A stretch of 64,000 nt of DNA from CALAZP01 sp041164265 (GCA_041164265.1 JBEAPR010000045.1:1-64000); one strand, 5' to 3'. Counted from the stretch's first letter, positions 15,866-24,531 are shown. Numbers and translations are program-made. Notes: generated from the sequence alone by a model not told the origin.

Positions 15866-17245
15866 ATGAAAAAATTTATAACAACACTTCAAAATATCTG
15901 GAAAATCAAAGAGTTAAGAACTAGAATTCTTTTAACTCTTGGTTTGCTTCTGGTATTCCGTTTCGGTTCCTATGTTGTATTACCTGGGGTTATCCCGTCA
16001 GTATTGGAAAATGCAACTCAGAATCAATCTTCTCCTAATGATTTGTTGGGTTTAATTAATGTTTTTACTGGTGGTGCTTTTAACAATGCTGCAATCATGG
16101 CGTTGGGCATCATGCCATATATCACAGCTTCTATCATCATCCAGCTGATGGGTTTTGCTGTTCCTTATTTTCAGCGACTACAACAGAAGGAAGGTGAATC
16201 GGGACGAAAAAAGTTAAATCAGATTACTCGTTTGCTAACGGTGGCTATTACCTTGGTTCAAGGTGGCGGTTATCTAACCTATATCAATAGTTTAGGTGCT
16301 GTAGATCCTACAGTTCCATCAGGAGTATTTTGGTTATCAAATATCATTATTCTGAGTGCGGGTACAGTTTTTGCTATGTGGTTGGGAGAAAGAATTACCG
16401 ATAAGGGTATAGGTAATGGAGTTTCTCTTTTAATTACCGTTGGTATTATAGCCTCTTTACCTAGTGCTTTAATTTTCGAATTACAATCACAGATTGCGAA
16501 TAACGGATTTATCATTTTTGTTTTAGAAATGGCCGTTTTATTTATCGTTGTAGTCTTAACAGTTGCTATCGTTCAAGGAGTAAGAAAAATTCCTATACAG
16601 TTTGCCAAAAGAATGGTAGGTAGAGGAAATTCTCAAATTCCAGTGGCTGGTTCCAGAGATTATATTCCTTTAAAAGTTAATGCTGCCGGGGTAATGCCTA
16701 TTATTTTTGCCCAAGCATTGATGTTTTTGCCGGCAACTATTGCTCAGTTCTTATCAGGAGATGGCTCTGATCTAACAGCTAGTCCTTTTTTGAGAGCGCT
16801 CAATGATTTTACTTCAGCTCCTTACAATATCATTTATTACATATTGGTAGTGTTATTCACTTATGTGTATACTGCTTTATTGGTAAATCCTCAGCAATAT
16901 TCTGAATATTTGAAGCGACAAAACGCATTCATTCCCGGTATTAAACCTGGAAAGCCTACTGCTGATTTTATTGATTCTGTTACTACAAGAATTACGCTAC
17001 CAGGATCAATTTTCCTCGGAATCATTGCCATTTTGCCTGCTTTTGCAGCCGCTTTTGGTGTAAACATTGCATTTGCTATGTTTTTCGGTGGAACTTCTTT
17101 ATTGATTTTAGTTGGTGTTGTTTTGGACACGCTACAGCAGATTGAAAGTCATCTATTGATGAGAAGATATGATGGTTTGGTTAAATCTGGTAAAATACAG
17201 GGAAGAAGTAGCAGTAGAATGCAGGGAATTGGTGCTGGAATGTAA
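15866..17245 (+). CDS. secY: Preprotein translocase subunit SecY
   Basis: SecY is the channel subunit of the SecYEG translocon in the inner membrane. The 459-residue protein has about ten hydrophobic segments. Conserved points are ILLTLGLLLVFRFGSYVVLP near the N-terminus, GIMPYITASIIIQLM in helix 2, the plug-region FTGGAFNNAA, and the cytoplasmic loop with IPIQFAKRMVGRG. It closes the spc cluster and is followed by a hairpin with a T-tract at 17252-17275. adk, often next, is absent. Confidence 0.97.
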   Translation: MKKFITTLQNIWKIKELRTRILLTLGLLLVFRFGSYVVLPGVIPSVLENATQNQSSPNDLLGLINVFTGGAFNNAAIMALGIMPYITASIIIQLMGFAVPYFQRLQQKEGESGRKKLNQITRLLTVAITLVQGGGYLTYINSLGAVDPTVPSGVFWLSNIIILSAGTVFAMWLGERITDKGIGNGVSLLITVGIIASLPSALIFELQSQIANNGFIIFVLEMAVLFIVVVLTVAIVQGVRKIPIQFAKRMVGRGNSQIPVAGSRDYIPLKVNAAGVMPIIFAQALMFLPATIAQFLSGDGSDLTASPFLRALNDFTSAPYNIIYYILVVLFTYVYTALLVNPQQYSEYLKRQNAFIPGIKPGKPTADFIDSVTTRITLPGSIFLGIIAILPAFAAAFGVNIAFAMFFGGTSLLILVGVVLDTLQQIESHLLMRRYDGLVKSGKIQGRSSSRMQGIGAGM

Positions 17246-17251
17246 AAAGTA

Positions 17252-17275
17252 AAAAACTCCAAAGGGAGTTTTTAA
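17252..17275 (+). terminator. Terminator after secY
   Basis: AAAAACTCC and GGAGTTTTT form a 9-pair stem with loop AAAG, ending in a T-tract, 7 bases after the secY stop. It is short and A/T-rich at its base, so it may be leaky; map starts 14 bases later. Confidence 0.6.
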
Positions 17276-17288
17276 TATTAATCGGTCA

Positions 17289-18092
17289 ATGGTTTATTAC
17301 AAGACGGAAGAAGAGATTGAGTTAATAAGAGTTAGTTGCTTAATAGTAAGTAAGGTTCTAGCTCATGTGGGGTCACTCATTCGTCCTGGTATATCAGCTG
17401 ATAAACTAGACCTGGAAGCTGAAACATTAATTAGAGATCATGGGGCTGTTCCTTCATTCAAAGGATATGGAGGATTCCCAGCTACATTGTGTGTATCTGT
17501 CAATGAGGTCGTTGTTCATGGAATTCCTAAAAAAAATCAATTTTTTGAGGAATCAGACATCATTTCAGTGGATTGTGGTGCTTATTTGAATGGTTTTCAC
17601 GGAGACTCCGCTTATACTTTTGTAATGAAAGGTGCTTCTTCTGATGTGATTCAACTTTGTGAGGTAACTCATCAATCTCTGTATAAAGGGATAAGTGCTG
17701 CAATGGAGGGGAACAGATTAGGTGATATTGGTCATGCTATTCAATATCTTACTGAGGGACAGCACGGTTATGGAGTAGTTAGGGATTTAGTAGGTCATGG
17801 TGTAGGTAGAGAATTACATGAGTCTCCTCAGGTTCCTAATTACGGAAGAAGGGGAAGAGGGTTAAAATTGAAAGAAGGGTTGGTTATAGCTATTGAACCA
17901 ATGATTAATTTGGGTAGATATACTGTGGAAACGGCTCCTGATAACTGGTCCATTATCACCAGTGACCGAAAAGTTTCTGCCCATTATGAACATACAGTGG
18001 CTGTAGGGAAAGGTAAAGCAGATATTCTTTCTGATCATTCTATGCTTTACGAAACGGTGGCTTCAAACGATAACCTTTTTTTAATAAAATAA
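17289..18092 (+). CDS. map: Type I methionine aminopeptidase
   Basis: This metalloprotease removes the initiator Met from new proteins in the cytoplasm. The 267-residue product contains the family ligand set: VDCGAYLNGFHGDSAYTF (two Asp ligands), GHGVGRELHESPQVPNYG (His ligand and substrate-contact His) and AIEPMINLG (Glu ligand), plus a final Glu in the HYEHTVAV region. The substrate-site His is in VVVHGIP. Its place between secY and infA is common across bacteria. Confidence 0.97.
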   Translation: MVYYKTEEEIELIRVSCLIVSKVLAHVGSLIRPGISADKLDLEAETLIRDHGAVPSFKGYGGFPATLCVSVNEVVVHGIPKKNQFFEESDIISVDCGAYLNGFHGDSAYTFVMKGASSDVIQLCEVTHQSLYKGISAAMEGNRLGDIGHAIQYLTEGQHGYGVVRDLVGHGVGRELHESPQVPNYGRRGRGLKLKEGLVIAIEPMINLGRYTVETAPDNWSIITSDRKVSAHYEHTVAVGKGKADILSDHSMLYETVASNDNLFLIK

Positions 18093-18098
18093 TTTTCC

Positions 18099-18106
18099 TA
18101 AATTTG
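18099..18106 (+). promoter_or_regulatory. Internal promoter -7 element before infA
   Basis: TAAATTTG matches the Bacteroidota -7 consensus TAnnTTTG and lies 20 bases upstream of the infA ATG (18126), just after the map stop. The -33 position shows only a T-run. It would let infA-rpmJ-rpsM-rpsK-rpsD-rpoA-rplQ be transcribed independently of the spc genes. Confidence 0.55.
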
Positions 18107-18125
18107 CACCTCATTTGAAAAATAT

Positions 18126-18344
18126 ATGTCAAAAAAGAACTTAATAAAGCAAGACGGTATTATTGAAGAGGCTTTGTCCAATGCAATGTTTAGGGTAAGA
18201 TTGGAGAATGATCATGAAATCATTGCTACCATAAGTGGTAAAATGAGAATGAATTATATCAGAATTTTACCTGGTGATAAAGTTTCGGTAGAAATGTCGC
18301 CTTATGATTTAAGTAGAGGTAGAATAACTTATAGATACAAATAG
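18126..18344 (+). CDS. infA: Translation initiation factor IF-1
   Basis: IF-1 occupies the 30S A site during initiation. The 72-residue product is a single OB fold: KQDGIIEEALSNAMFRVRLE, HEIIATISGKMRMNYIRILP and GDKVSVEMSPYDLSRGRIT match IF-1 throughout, and the length is standard. It begins the alpha cluster and is followed after 18 bases by rpmJ. Confidence 0.98.
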   Translation: MSKKNLIKQDGIIEEALSNAMFRVRLENDHEIIATISGKMRMNYIRILPGDKVSVEMSPYDLSRGRITYRYK

Positions 18345-18362
18345 TAATAAACAGATAATAAA

Positions 18363-18479
18363 ATGAAAGTAAGAGCATCTGTAAAGAAGAGAACCGCTGA
18401 TTGTAAGGTGGTTAAAAGGAATGGAAAGGTTTATATCATTAACAAGAAAAACCCTAAGCTCAAGCAGCGTCAAGGATAA
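18363..18479 (+). CDS. rpmJ: 50S ribosomal protein bL36, zinc ligands mostly lost
   Basis: A 38-codon gene lies between infA and rpsM; it reads MKVRASVKKRTADCKVVKR and ends LKQRQG, the invariant bL36 frame. In zinc-binding bL36 the ligands are Cys11, Cys14, Cys27 and His33. Here they are Thr11, Cys14, Asn27 and Leu33, so only one Cys remains and zinc binding is unlikely. From memory this zinc-free form is common in Bacteroidota. Length is standard; start and stop are clear. Confidence 0.96.
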   Translation: MKVRASVKKRTADCKVVKRNGKVYIINKKNPKLKQRQG

Positions 18480-18501
18480 AATAACATTCAAATAATAAGC
18501 T

Positions 18502-18879
18502 ATGGCTCGAATTGCAGGAAACGACTTGCCCAGAAATAAAAGAGGCGTTATCGGTTTAACCTACATCTATGGTATTGGCCCTAGTAGGGCTAAGGCGATT
18601 TTAAATTCTTTAGGTATAAGCGAGGATACCAAAATACAAGATTGGACTGACGACAATGTTAAAGAAATATCTAATGCCATTACCAATGGTTATAAAGTAG
18701 AGGGTGAATTGAGATCGGAGGTGCAGACCAACATTAAGCGTTTGATGGATATTGGGTGTTACCGAGGATTGAGACATAGAAAGGGACTTCCGTTAAGAGG
18801 GCAGAGGACCCAAACTAATGCTAGAACCAGAAAGGGAAAGCGTAAGACAGTTGCGAATAAAAAGAAAGCAACTAAGTAA
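18502..18879 (+). CDS. rpsM: 30S ribosomal protein uS13
   Basis: uS13 contacts P-site tRNA and forms intersubunit bridges. The 125-residue product contains IYGIGPSRAKAILNSLGISE (residues 23-42), CYRGLRHRKGLPLRGQRT and NARTRKGKRKTVANKKKA, all diagnostic. Length is normal. It is 22 bases after rpmJ and 24 before rpsK. Confidence 0.98.
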   Translation: MARIAGNDLPRNKRGVIGLTYIYGIGPSRAKAILNSLGISEDTKIQDWTDDNVKEISNAITNGYKVEGELRSEVQTNIKRLMDIGCYRGLRHRKGLPLRGQRTQTNARTRKGKRKTVANKKKATK

Positions 18880-18903
18880 TTGATTTGATAAACTAATGAT
18901 AAG

Positions 18904-19293
18904 ATGGCAAAAGCTACAAAAAAGGTAAAAAAACGTAATGTTAAAGTCGATGCCCAAGGGTATGCTTACATTACTGCTAGTTTTAATAACTTAATTATCT
19001 CTTTGACGAATAAGCAAGGGCAGGTTATTTCTTGGTCTTCTGCTGGCAAGTCAGGTTTCAGAGGTTCTAAGAAGAATACTCCATATGCTGCTCAGATAGC
19101 GGCAACTGACGCTGCGAAAACAGCTTTGGATGCTGGGTTAAAGTCAGTTGAGGTATTTGTTAAAGGCCCTGGAGCGGGTAGAGAGGCTGCGATTAGAGCC
19201 GTTGATGCAGCAGGTATTAGAGTAAGCACGATAAAGGATGTTACTCCTATCCCACATAACGGTTGTCGTCCTCCAAAGCGTAGAAGAGTTTAA
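18904..19293 (+). CDS. rpsK: 30S ribosomal protein uS11
   Basis: uS11 helps form the platform of the 30S subunit near the E-site mRNA. The 129-residue product includes GQVISWSSAGKSGFRGSKKN, PYAAQIAATDAAKTALDAGL and the C-terminal TPIPHNGCRPPKRRRV, a near-invariant end of S11. Gaps are 24 and 25 bases. Confidence 0.98.
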   Translation: MAKATKKVKKRNVKVDAQGYAYITASFNNLIISLTNKQGQVISWSSAGKSGFRGSKKNTPYAAQIAATDAAKTALDAGLKSVEVFVKGPGAGREAAIRAVDAAGIRVSTIKDVTPIPHNGCRPPKRRRV

Positions 19294-19318
19294 TTAAAAA
19301 AGAAGTAAATATTCCATC

Positions 19319-19930
19319 ATGGCCAGATATACAGGACCTAAAACTAAAAAAGCAAGATCGTTCGGTGAGCCTATTTTTGGGTTTAGCAAAAGTTTTGAAA
19401 AGAAAAAGTATCCTCCGGGACAACATGGTAATAGTAGAAGAAAGAAACAAAAGTCTGACTATGCTCTTCAGTTGATGGAAAAGCAAAAGGCTAAATACAC
19501 CTATGGTGTTTTGGAGCGTCAGTTCAGAAGGACTTTTGACAAAGCAAACAGAAGCAAAGGAGTAACTGGTGAAGTCTTGCTTCAGCTTTTGGAAGCTAGA
19601 TTAGACAATACTGTTTTCCGTATGGGATTGGCTCCAACAAGAAGAGCTGCTAGGCAATTGGTTAGCCACAAACATATTTCTGTAAACGGAGTAGTTACCA
19701 ATATTCCTTCTTTTCAATTGAAGCCAGATGATGTGGTGTCTGTGAGAAGCAAATCAAAGGGTATTGATGTGATACAAGATACTGCCAAAAATAAATCTGA
19801 CGTACGTAAATTCTCTTGGTTAGAATTCAGTCCTGACAAGTTAGAAGGTAAGTTTATCGCCTTCCCTGAAAGAGATTCTATTCCCGAGAAAATAAATGAG
19901 CAGTTGATTGTCGAATTATACTCTAAGTAA
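19319..19930 (+). CDS. rpsD: 30S ribosomal protein uS4
   Basis: uS4 is a primary 16S rRNA-binding protein that in E. coli represses the alpha operon. The 203-residue product has the N-terminal MARYTGPKTKKARSFGEPI and an S4 RNA-binding domain at about residues 93-150 (LEARLDNTVFRMGLAPTRRA, VSHKHISVNGVVTNIPSF). The N-terminal region lacks a CxxC zinc knuckle, so it is the zinc-free form. Position in the alpha cluster is canonical. Confidence 0.97.
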   Translation: MARYTGPKTKKARSFGEPIFGFSKSFEKKKYPPGQHGNSRRKKQKSDYALQLMEKQKAKYTYGVLERQFRRTFDKANRSKGVTGEVLLQLLEARLDNTVFRMGLAPTRRAARQLVSHKHISVNGVVTNIPSFQLKPDDVVSVRSKSKGIDVIQDTAKNKSDVRKFSWLEFSPDKLEGKFIAFPERDSIPEKINEQLIVELYSK

Positions 19931-19966
19931 TATCAATCAATTGACCAAATAATAAAATACCAATAC

Positions 19967-20968
19967 ATGAATATTCTTAACTTTTATAAGCCCGATAAAA
20001 TCGTTATGCAGAAAGCAAATGATTTTGAGGGAACCTTCGAATTCAAGCCCTTAGAACCTGGGTTTGGTCAAACCATAGGTAACTCACTAAGGAGGGTGTT
20101 ATTATCTTCCTTAGAAGGTTTTTCTATTACTGCTGTGCGAATTGCAGGAGTGGAACACGAATTCGGAACGATAAAGGGGGTAGTAGAAGATGTAGTTGAT
20201 ATTGTTTTGAACTTAAAACAAGTTCGATTGAAGCAAATGATGGGTGGAGATGAAATCTCCTCTGAAAAGATTTATTTGCAAGTAGGTGGTAAAGACACCT
20301 TGACTGCTGGAGAAATTGAAAATAGTACCAATGTATTTAAGGTAATGAATCCTGAGCTAGTGATTTGTAATATGGAACCTTCTGTCAGTTTGGAAATTGA
20401 ATTAACAATTACCAAGGGAAGGGGCTATGTTGCCGCAGATGATAATTTACCCAAAGATGCCCCTATTGGAGTTATTCCAGTTGATGCTATCTATACTCCT
20501 ATTAAGAACGTTTCCTACAAGGTGGAGAACACAAGAGTAGGTCAGCGAACTGACTATGAAAAATTGACTATTGATCTCAAAACTGACGGAACTATTCATC
20601 CAGATGAAGCGATTAAAGAGGCATCGAGGATTTTGATTCAGCATTTGATGTTAATCACCGATGAAAATATCACTTTCGATGATGCAACTACTGCTCAGGA
20701 GGACATCGTAGATGAGTTTACTTTACACATGCGTAAACTATTGAAGACTTCTCTTGAAGATTTAGATTTGTCTGTTAGGGCTTATAATTGTTTGAAGGCT
20801 GCTAAAATCAATTCCCTTTCTGAATTAGTTAAGTACGACACCCACGAGTTATTGAAATTTAGAAATTTCGGTAAGAAATCACTAGTGGAAATCGAAGAAC
20901 TTTTGCAAGAAAAGGGATTAAGTTTCGGAATGGATCTTGCTAAATTTAAATTAGACGAAGAAAATTAA
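19967..20968 (+). CDS. rpoA: RNA polymerase subunit alpha
   Basis: The alpha subunit nucleates RNA polymerase assembly and contacts activators. The 333-residue protein has the N-terminal dimerisation domain (FEFKPLEPGFGQTIGNSLRR, RVLLSSLEGFSITAVRI) to about residue 230. The C-terminal domain is at about 255-325 (LDLSVRAYNCLKAAKINSLS, then FGKKSLVEIEELL, the helix-hairpin-helix that binds DNA). Length is normal. A 129-base gap with a hairpin separates it from rplQ. Confidence 0.98.
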   Translation: MNILNFYKPDKIVMQKANDFEGTFEFKPLEPGFGQTIGNSLRRVLLSSLEGFSITAVRIAGVEHEFGTIKGVVEDVVDIVLNLKQVRLKQMMGGDEISSEKIYLQVGGKDTLTAGEIENSTNVFKVMNPELVICNMEPSVSLEIELTITKGRGYVAADDNLPKDAPIGVIPVDAIYTPIKNVSYKVENTRVGQRTDYEKLTIDLKTDGTIHPDEAIKEASRILIQHLMLITDENITFDDATTAQEDIVDEFTLHMRKLLKTSLEDLDLSVRAYNCLKAAKINSLSELVKYDTHELLKFRNFGKKSLVEIEELLQEKGLSFGMDLAKFKLDEEN

Positions 20969-20978
20969 AAGTGTTAAT

Positions 20979-21000
20979 GGGATTTAGGTTGGCAAATCCC
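20979..21000 (+). promoter_or_regulatory. Hairpin in the rpoA-rplQ spacer
   Basis: GGGATTT and AAATCCC form a perfect 7-pair stem around an 8-base loop that includes GGTTGG. A complementary CCAACC lies further along at about 21046-21051, so an alternative pairing is possible. The stem is followed by TACTATTATT rather than a T-tract, so it is at best a weak terminator; a leader role for rplQ is inference. Confidence 0.35.
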
Positions 21001-21097
21001 TACTATTATTCATAAGTAATTACTGAATAATTACCTGTAGCTTCCCAACCAGCTATAATAAAAGGTAGTGAAAGGTGTTGCTTAAAATATTTATTAA

Positions 21098-21640
21098 ATG
21101 AGACACGGTAAGACTTTTAATCATTTAGGAAGGAAGTCCGCTCATCGTAAAGCGCTACTAAAAAATCTTGCATGTTCTTTAATTGAGCACAAGAGAATTA
21201 CTACAACTCTTGCTAAAGCAAAGGCACTTAGGGTATACATTGAGCCCTTATTAACCAAGTCAAAGAAAAACGACACCCACTCCAGGAGAGTTGTTTTTAG
21301 TTATTTACAAAACAAAGAAGCTATCAAAGAATTATTCGGCCCAATTGCTGAAAAAATTGGAGATAGACCAGGTGGTTACGTTAGAGTAATTAGAATCGGG
21401 TTCAGACGAACTGACGGTTCTGAAATGGCCATGATAGAATTAGTTGATTTCAACGAAGTTTACAACCAAGGTGCAGACTCAGGAAAGTCATCAAAGAGAA
21501 AGAGAAGACGTGGTGGTTCTGGTAAAAGTACTTCATCGGTTGATTCAACCACTGCAGTAGAAGAAAATACTGAAAGAGTGGAAACTGCCGAAGAGGAAAT
21601 TACGGAAAATGTTAAAAATTCCGAAGAAGAGGAAAAATAA
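21098..21640 (+). CDS. rplQ: 50S ribosomal protein bL17 with acidic C-terminal extension
   Basis: bL17 sits near the tunnel exit. Residues 1-120 are standard: MRHGKTFNHLGRKSAHRKAL, LIEHKRITTTLAKAKALRVY, then PGGYVRVIRIGFRRTDGSEM. The 180-residue product exceeds the usual about 120-130 residues. The extra part starts with a basic SSKRKRRRGGSGKS and ends in a Glu-rich tail with many Thr/Val, likely disordered. Extensions of this kind are frequent in Bacteroidota. It closes the ribosomal block and is followed by a strong terminator. Confidence 0.97.
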   Translation: MRHGKTFNHLGRKSAHRKALLKNLACSLIEHKRITTTLAKAKALRVYIEPLLTKSKKNDTHSRRVVFSYLQNKEAIKELFGPIAEKIGDRPGGYVRVIRIGFRRTDGSEMAMIELVDFNEVYNQGADSGKSSKRKRRRGGSGKSTSSVDSTTAVEENTERVETAEEEITENVKNSEEEEK

Positions 21641-21660
21641 ACATTAAAGTTTCTAAATTT

Positions 21661-21691
21661 CAAAAAGCGCTTCACTAAGAAGCGCTTTTTT
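21661..21691 (+). terminator. Terminator after rplQ
   Basis: AAAAGCGCTTC and GAAGCGCTTTT form a perfect 11-pair stem with loop ACTAA, followed by a run of T. It lies about 20 bases after the rplQ stop and ends the ribosomal block. Confidence 0.85.
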
Positions 21692-21699
21692 TATATTTG
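21692..21699 (+). promoter_or_regulatory. carA promoter -7 element
   Basis: TATATTTG matches TAnnTTTG, directly after the rplQ terminator. The predicted transcription start near 21705 lies downstream of the first in-frame ATG at 21701, which argues that carA translation starts at 21722 instead. Confidence 0.6.
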
Positions 21700-21721
21700 C
21701 ATGAATTTGAAAAATAATTTC

Positions 21722-22825
21722 ATGACTACTACAGAAAACAAAACTGCCATTCTTCTTTTGGATGATGGGACAGTATTTCAAGGGTGGGCAGCTGGAAAGG
21801 TGGGTACTGCTACTGGAGAAATTTGTTTCAATACCGGAATGACTGGATATCAAGAGATTTTTACTGATCCTTCTTATTTTGGGCAATTAATGGTTATGAC
21901 CAGTGTCCATATCGGTAATTATGGAATTCATCAAAATGAAAGTGAATCTGATTCTATTAAGATTGCTGGTTTAATCTGTAAGGATTTCAATATTGAACCT
22001 TCTAGACAATTGGCTAATAATAATATTCAGCAATATTTTGAAAATTATCAATTGGTTGGTATTTGCGGTATTGATACTCGGGCATTAGTCCGTAAAATAC
22101 GTTCAAAGGGTGCCATGAATGGGATCATTAGCTCAGAAGAGCTCAATATAGAAGTCTTAAAAGCTAAATTAAAGGAGGTCCCCTCAATGGAGGGTTTAGA
22201 GCTGGCTTCGAAAGTGAGCACTAATACGAGTTATACCATCGGGGATGAAGAGGCACCTTTGCGTGTAGCAGTATTGGATTTTGGTGTGAAAAAGCACATA
22301 TTGGAATATCTGGCCGAGAGAGGCTGTTATCTAAAAGTTTTTCCTGGAAATACTTCTTTAGAGGAAATGAAAGCATTTCAACCGCATGGATATTTTATGA
22401 GTAATGGCCCTGGTGATCCTGCTGCTATGGACTACGCTGTAGATACTGCTAAAGCCATTATGGAAGAGGATCAACCTTTATTTGGAATTTGTTTGGGACA
22501 TCAATTATTAGCTTTAGCAGCTGGTATTCCCACTTATAAAATGCATCATGGTCATAGAGGGATTAACCATCCCGTAAAAAACCTGAAAACTGGAAAAAGT
22601 GAAATAACCAGTCAGAATCATGGTTTTGGTGTCAGTCCTGAAGCGATTGAAGCCAACAAGGATAAAGTCGAGGTTACCCATATTAATTTGAATGATCAAA
22701 CCGTTGAGGGGATTAAAATTAGGGGTAAAAAAGCTTTTTCTGTGCAATATCATCCAGAAGCTTCTCCAGGTCCACATGATGCGTGGTATTTATTTGATGA
22801 CTTTATTTCATTATTGCGTTCTTAA
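21722..22825 (+). CDS. carA: Carbamoyl-phosphate synthase small (glutaminase) subunit
   Basis: CarA hydrolyses glutamine and passes ammonia to CarB for carbamoyl phosphate, feeding pyrimidine and arginine synthesis. The N-terminal CPSase domain shows TGEICFNTGMTGYQEIFTDP and CGIDTRALVRKIRSKGAMNG. The C-terminal class I amidotransferase has FGICLGHQLLALAAG with the nucleophile Cys, and QYHPEASPGPHDAWYLFDDF with the His and Glu of the triad. An upstream ATG at 21701 is in frame, but the promoter at 21692-21699 favours 21722, giving 367 residues. carB is not in this window, an arrangement that separates the two subunit genes. Confidence 0.95.
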   Translation: MTTTENKTAILLLDDGTVFQGWAAGKVGTATGEICFNTGMTGYQEIFTDPSYFGQLMVMTSVHIGNYGIHQNESESDSIKIAGLICKDFNIEPSRQLANNNIQQYFENYQLVGICGIDTRALVRKIRSKGAMNGIISSEELNIEVLKAKLKEVPSMEGLELASKVSTNTSYTIGDEEAPLRVAVLDFGVKKHILEYLAERGCYLKVFPGNTSLEEMKAFQPHGYFMSNGPGDPAAMDYAVDTAKAIMEEDQPLFGICLGHQLLALAAGIPTYKMHHGHRGINHPVKNLKTGKSEITSQNHGFGVSPEAIEANKDKVEVTHINLNDQTVEGIKIRGKKAFSVQYHPEASPGPHDAWYLFDDFISLLRS

Positions 22826-22859
22826 TCAAACGAAAAATTAACTTTATAAATCTACTAAC

Positions 22860-24146
22860 ATGAGTAATATTTTGGATATACGATCTAGAGAGATTCTTGA
22901 TTCTAGAGGAAATCCAACTGTCGAGGTTGAGGTTTTAACTGAAAATGGTTTTTTCGGAAGGGCAGCAGTTCCAAGTGGTGCTTCTACTGGTAAGTACGAA
23001 GCTGTTGAGCTTAGGGACAACGACAAGGGAAGATTTCTTGGAAAGGGAGTTTTAACAGCTTGTCAATTTATCGAGGATGAGATTAGAGAGGAATTAATCG
23101 GTGTAAATGTTTTTGATCAAATTTACATCGATAAAATCATGTTAGAGTTGGATGGAACTCCCAATAAGGCAAGAATAGGGGCAAATGCCATACTTGGTGT
23201 TTCAATGGCTGTAGCCAAAGCTGCAGCAGAGGCGGCAGGTCAACCGTTGTATAGATACTTGGGTGGTGTTAATGCGCACGTAATGCCTGTGCCCATGATG
23301 AATATCCTAAATGGAGGGTCCCATGCAGATAACAATATTGACTTTCAAGAATTTATGATTATGCCTGTAGGGGCAGATAGTTTTTCTGAAGGTTTGAGAA
23401 TGGGTGTCGAAATTTTCCATCACCTAAAAACAGTTTTAAAAAGCAAGGGACTTTCAACTAATGTTGGAGATGAAGGTGGATTCGCACCTAATCTAAAATC
23501 TAATCACGAAGCTATTGAGACGGTTTTAATGGCTATTGAAAAAGCTGGATATAAACCAGGAGAACAAATATTAATTGCAATGGATGCCGCTTCCTCTGAA
23601 TTTTATCTACCTGAAGAAAAGGTCTATCATTTTCACCAATCTACGGGGGATAAGTTAACCTCTTCGGAAATGGTTACATTCTGGAAAGATTGGGTGAATA
23701 AATATCCCGTAATTAGTATTGAAGATGGATTGGATGAAGATGATTGGAGTGGTTGGCAATCGTTAAATAAAACAATTGGCGATAAGGTACAATTAGTGGG
23801 CGATGACTTATTTGTCACCAACACTCAAAGGTTACAAAGAGGAATTGAGGAAAATGCCGCAAATTCTATTTTAATCAAAGTAAACCAGATTGGGTCGCTG
23901 ACCGAAACTATTGATGCGGTGAATATGGCTACAAGAAATGGCTTTACAAGTGTCATCAGTCACCGTTCTGGAGAAACGGAAGACACCACTATTGCCGATA
24001 TTGCAGTGGCCCTAAATGCTGGTCAGATAAAAACAGGTTCCGCTTCAAGATCTGATAGAATTGCGAAGTATAACCAGTTGCTCAGAATTGAAGAAGACTT
24101 AGCTGATAATGCTGTGTATCCAGGAAAAGCATTATTCGGGAAATAA
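22860..24146 (+). CDS. eno: Enolase
   Basis: Enolase converts 2-phosphoglycerate to phosphoenolpyruvate in glycolysis. The 428-residue product shows AREILDSRGNPTVEVEV-type start (SREILDSRGNPTVEVEVLTE), AVPSGASTGKYEAVELRD with the mobile catalytic loop, MMNILNGGSHADNNIDFQEF, the metal ligands around AMDAASSEF and SIEDGLDEDDW, and the catalytic Lys in LIKVNQIGSLTE followed by SHRSGETEDTTIADIAVA. Length is normal. It follows carA by 34 bases in the same direction. Confidence 0.98.
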   Translation: MSNILDIRSREILDSRGNPTVEVEVLTENGFFGRAAVPSGASTGKYEAVELRDNDKGRFLGKGVLTACQFIEDEIREELIGVNVFDQIYIDKIMLELDGTPNKARIGANAILGVSMAVAKAAAEAAGQPLYRYLGGVNAHVMPVPMMNILNGGSHADNNIDFQEFMIMPVGADSFSEGLRMGVEIFHHLKTVLKSKGLSTNVGDEGGFAPNLKSNHEAIETVLMAIEKAGYKPGEQILIAMDAASSEFYLPEEKVYHFHQSTGDKLTSSEMVTFWKDWVNKYPVISIEDGLDEDDWSGWQSLNKTIGDKVQLVGDDLFVTNTQRLQRGIEENAANSILIKVNQIGSLTETIDAVNMATRNGFTSVISHRSGETEDTTIADIAVALNAGQIKTGSASRSDRIAKYNQLLRIEEDLADNAVYPGKALFGK

Positions 24147-24206
24147 TCTTTAAATTAGTCTAATAATTGTCTAATTGTGTTGATCTTAGTAAGATATTGA
24201 AAAAAT

Positions 24207-24527
24207 ATGATCCAAGTATTCGATTCTATTAAGAGGCTTTGGAAAGGGATTCCAAGATTTGTGAAAAACAAGTATTTTATAACTACGTTGTGCTTTACAG
24301 TTTGGATGCTCTTTTTTGATAAACACGATGTATTCACTCAATGGAAATTAAGCAATACCGTAAGTGAATTAAAAGACAAAAAGCTAGATTATTTAAAGAA
24401 AATCGAGGAGACCAAATTACAAAAAGATTTTTTGGAAAATAATTTGGAGAAAGTAGCAAGAGAACGCTATTTCCTTAAGAAATCTAATGAAGAGGTGTTT
24501 ATTATAGTTAGAAAGGAAAAAAAATAG
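24207..24527 (+). CDS. FtsB/DivIC-like septum formation initiator
   Basis: This small bitopic membrane protein belongs to the FtsB/DivIC family of divisome proteins. The 106-residue product has one hydrophobic segment at about residues 24-39 (FITTLCFTVWMLFFDK), then a coiled coil (LSNTVSELKDKKLDYLKKIE) and the conserved end VARERYFLKKSNEEVFIIV. Those features and the position next to eno match FtsB/DivIC genes, which follow eno in many bacteria. Whether it acts as FtsB or DivIC is not decidable from sequence. sucD follows after 4 bases. Confidence 0.85.
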   Translation: MIQVFDSIKRLWKGIPRFVKNKYFITTLCFTVWMLFFDKHDVFTQWKLSNTVSELKDKKLDYLKKIEETKLQKDFLENNLEKVARERYFLKKSNEEVFIIVRKEKK

Positions 24528-24531
24528 AATT

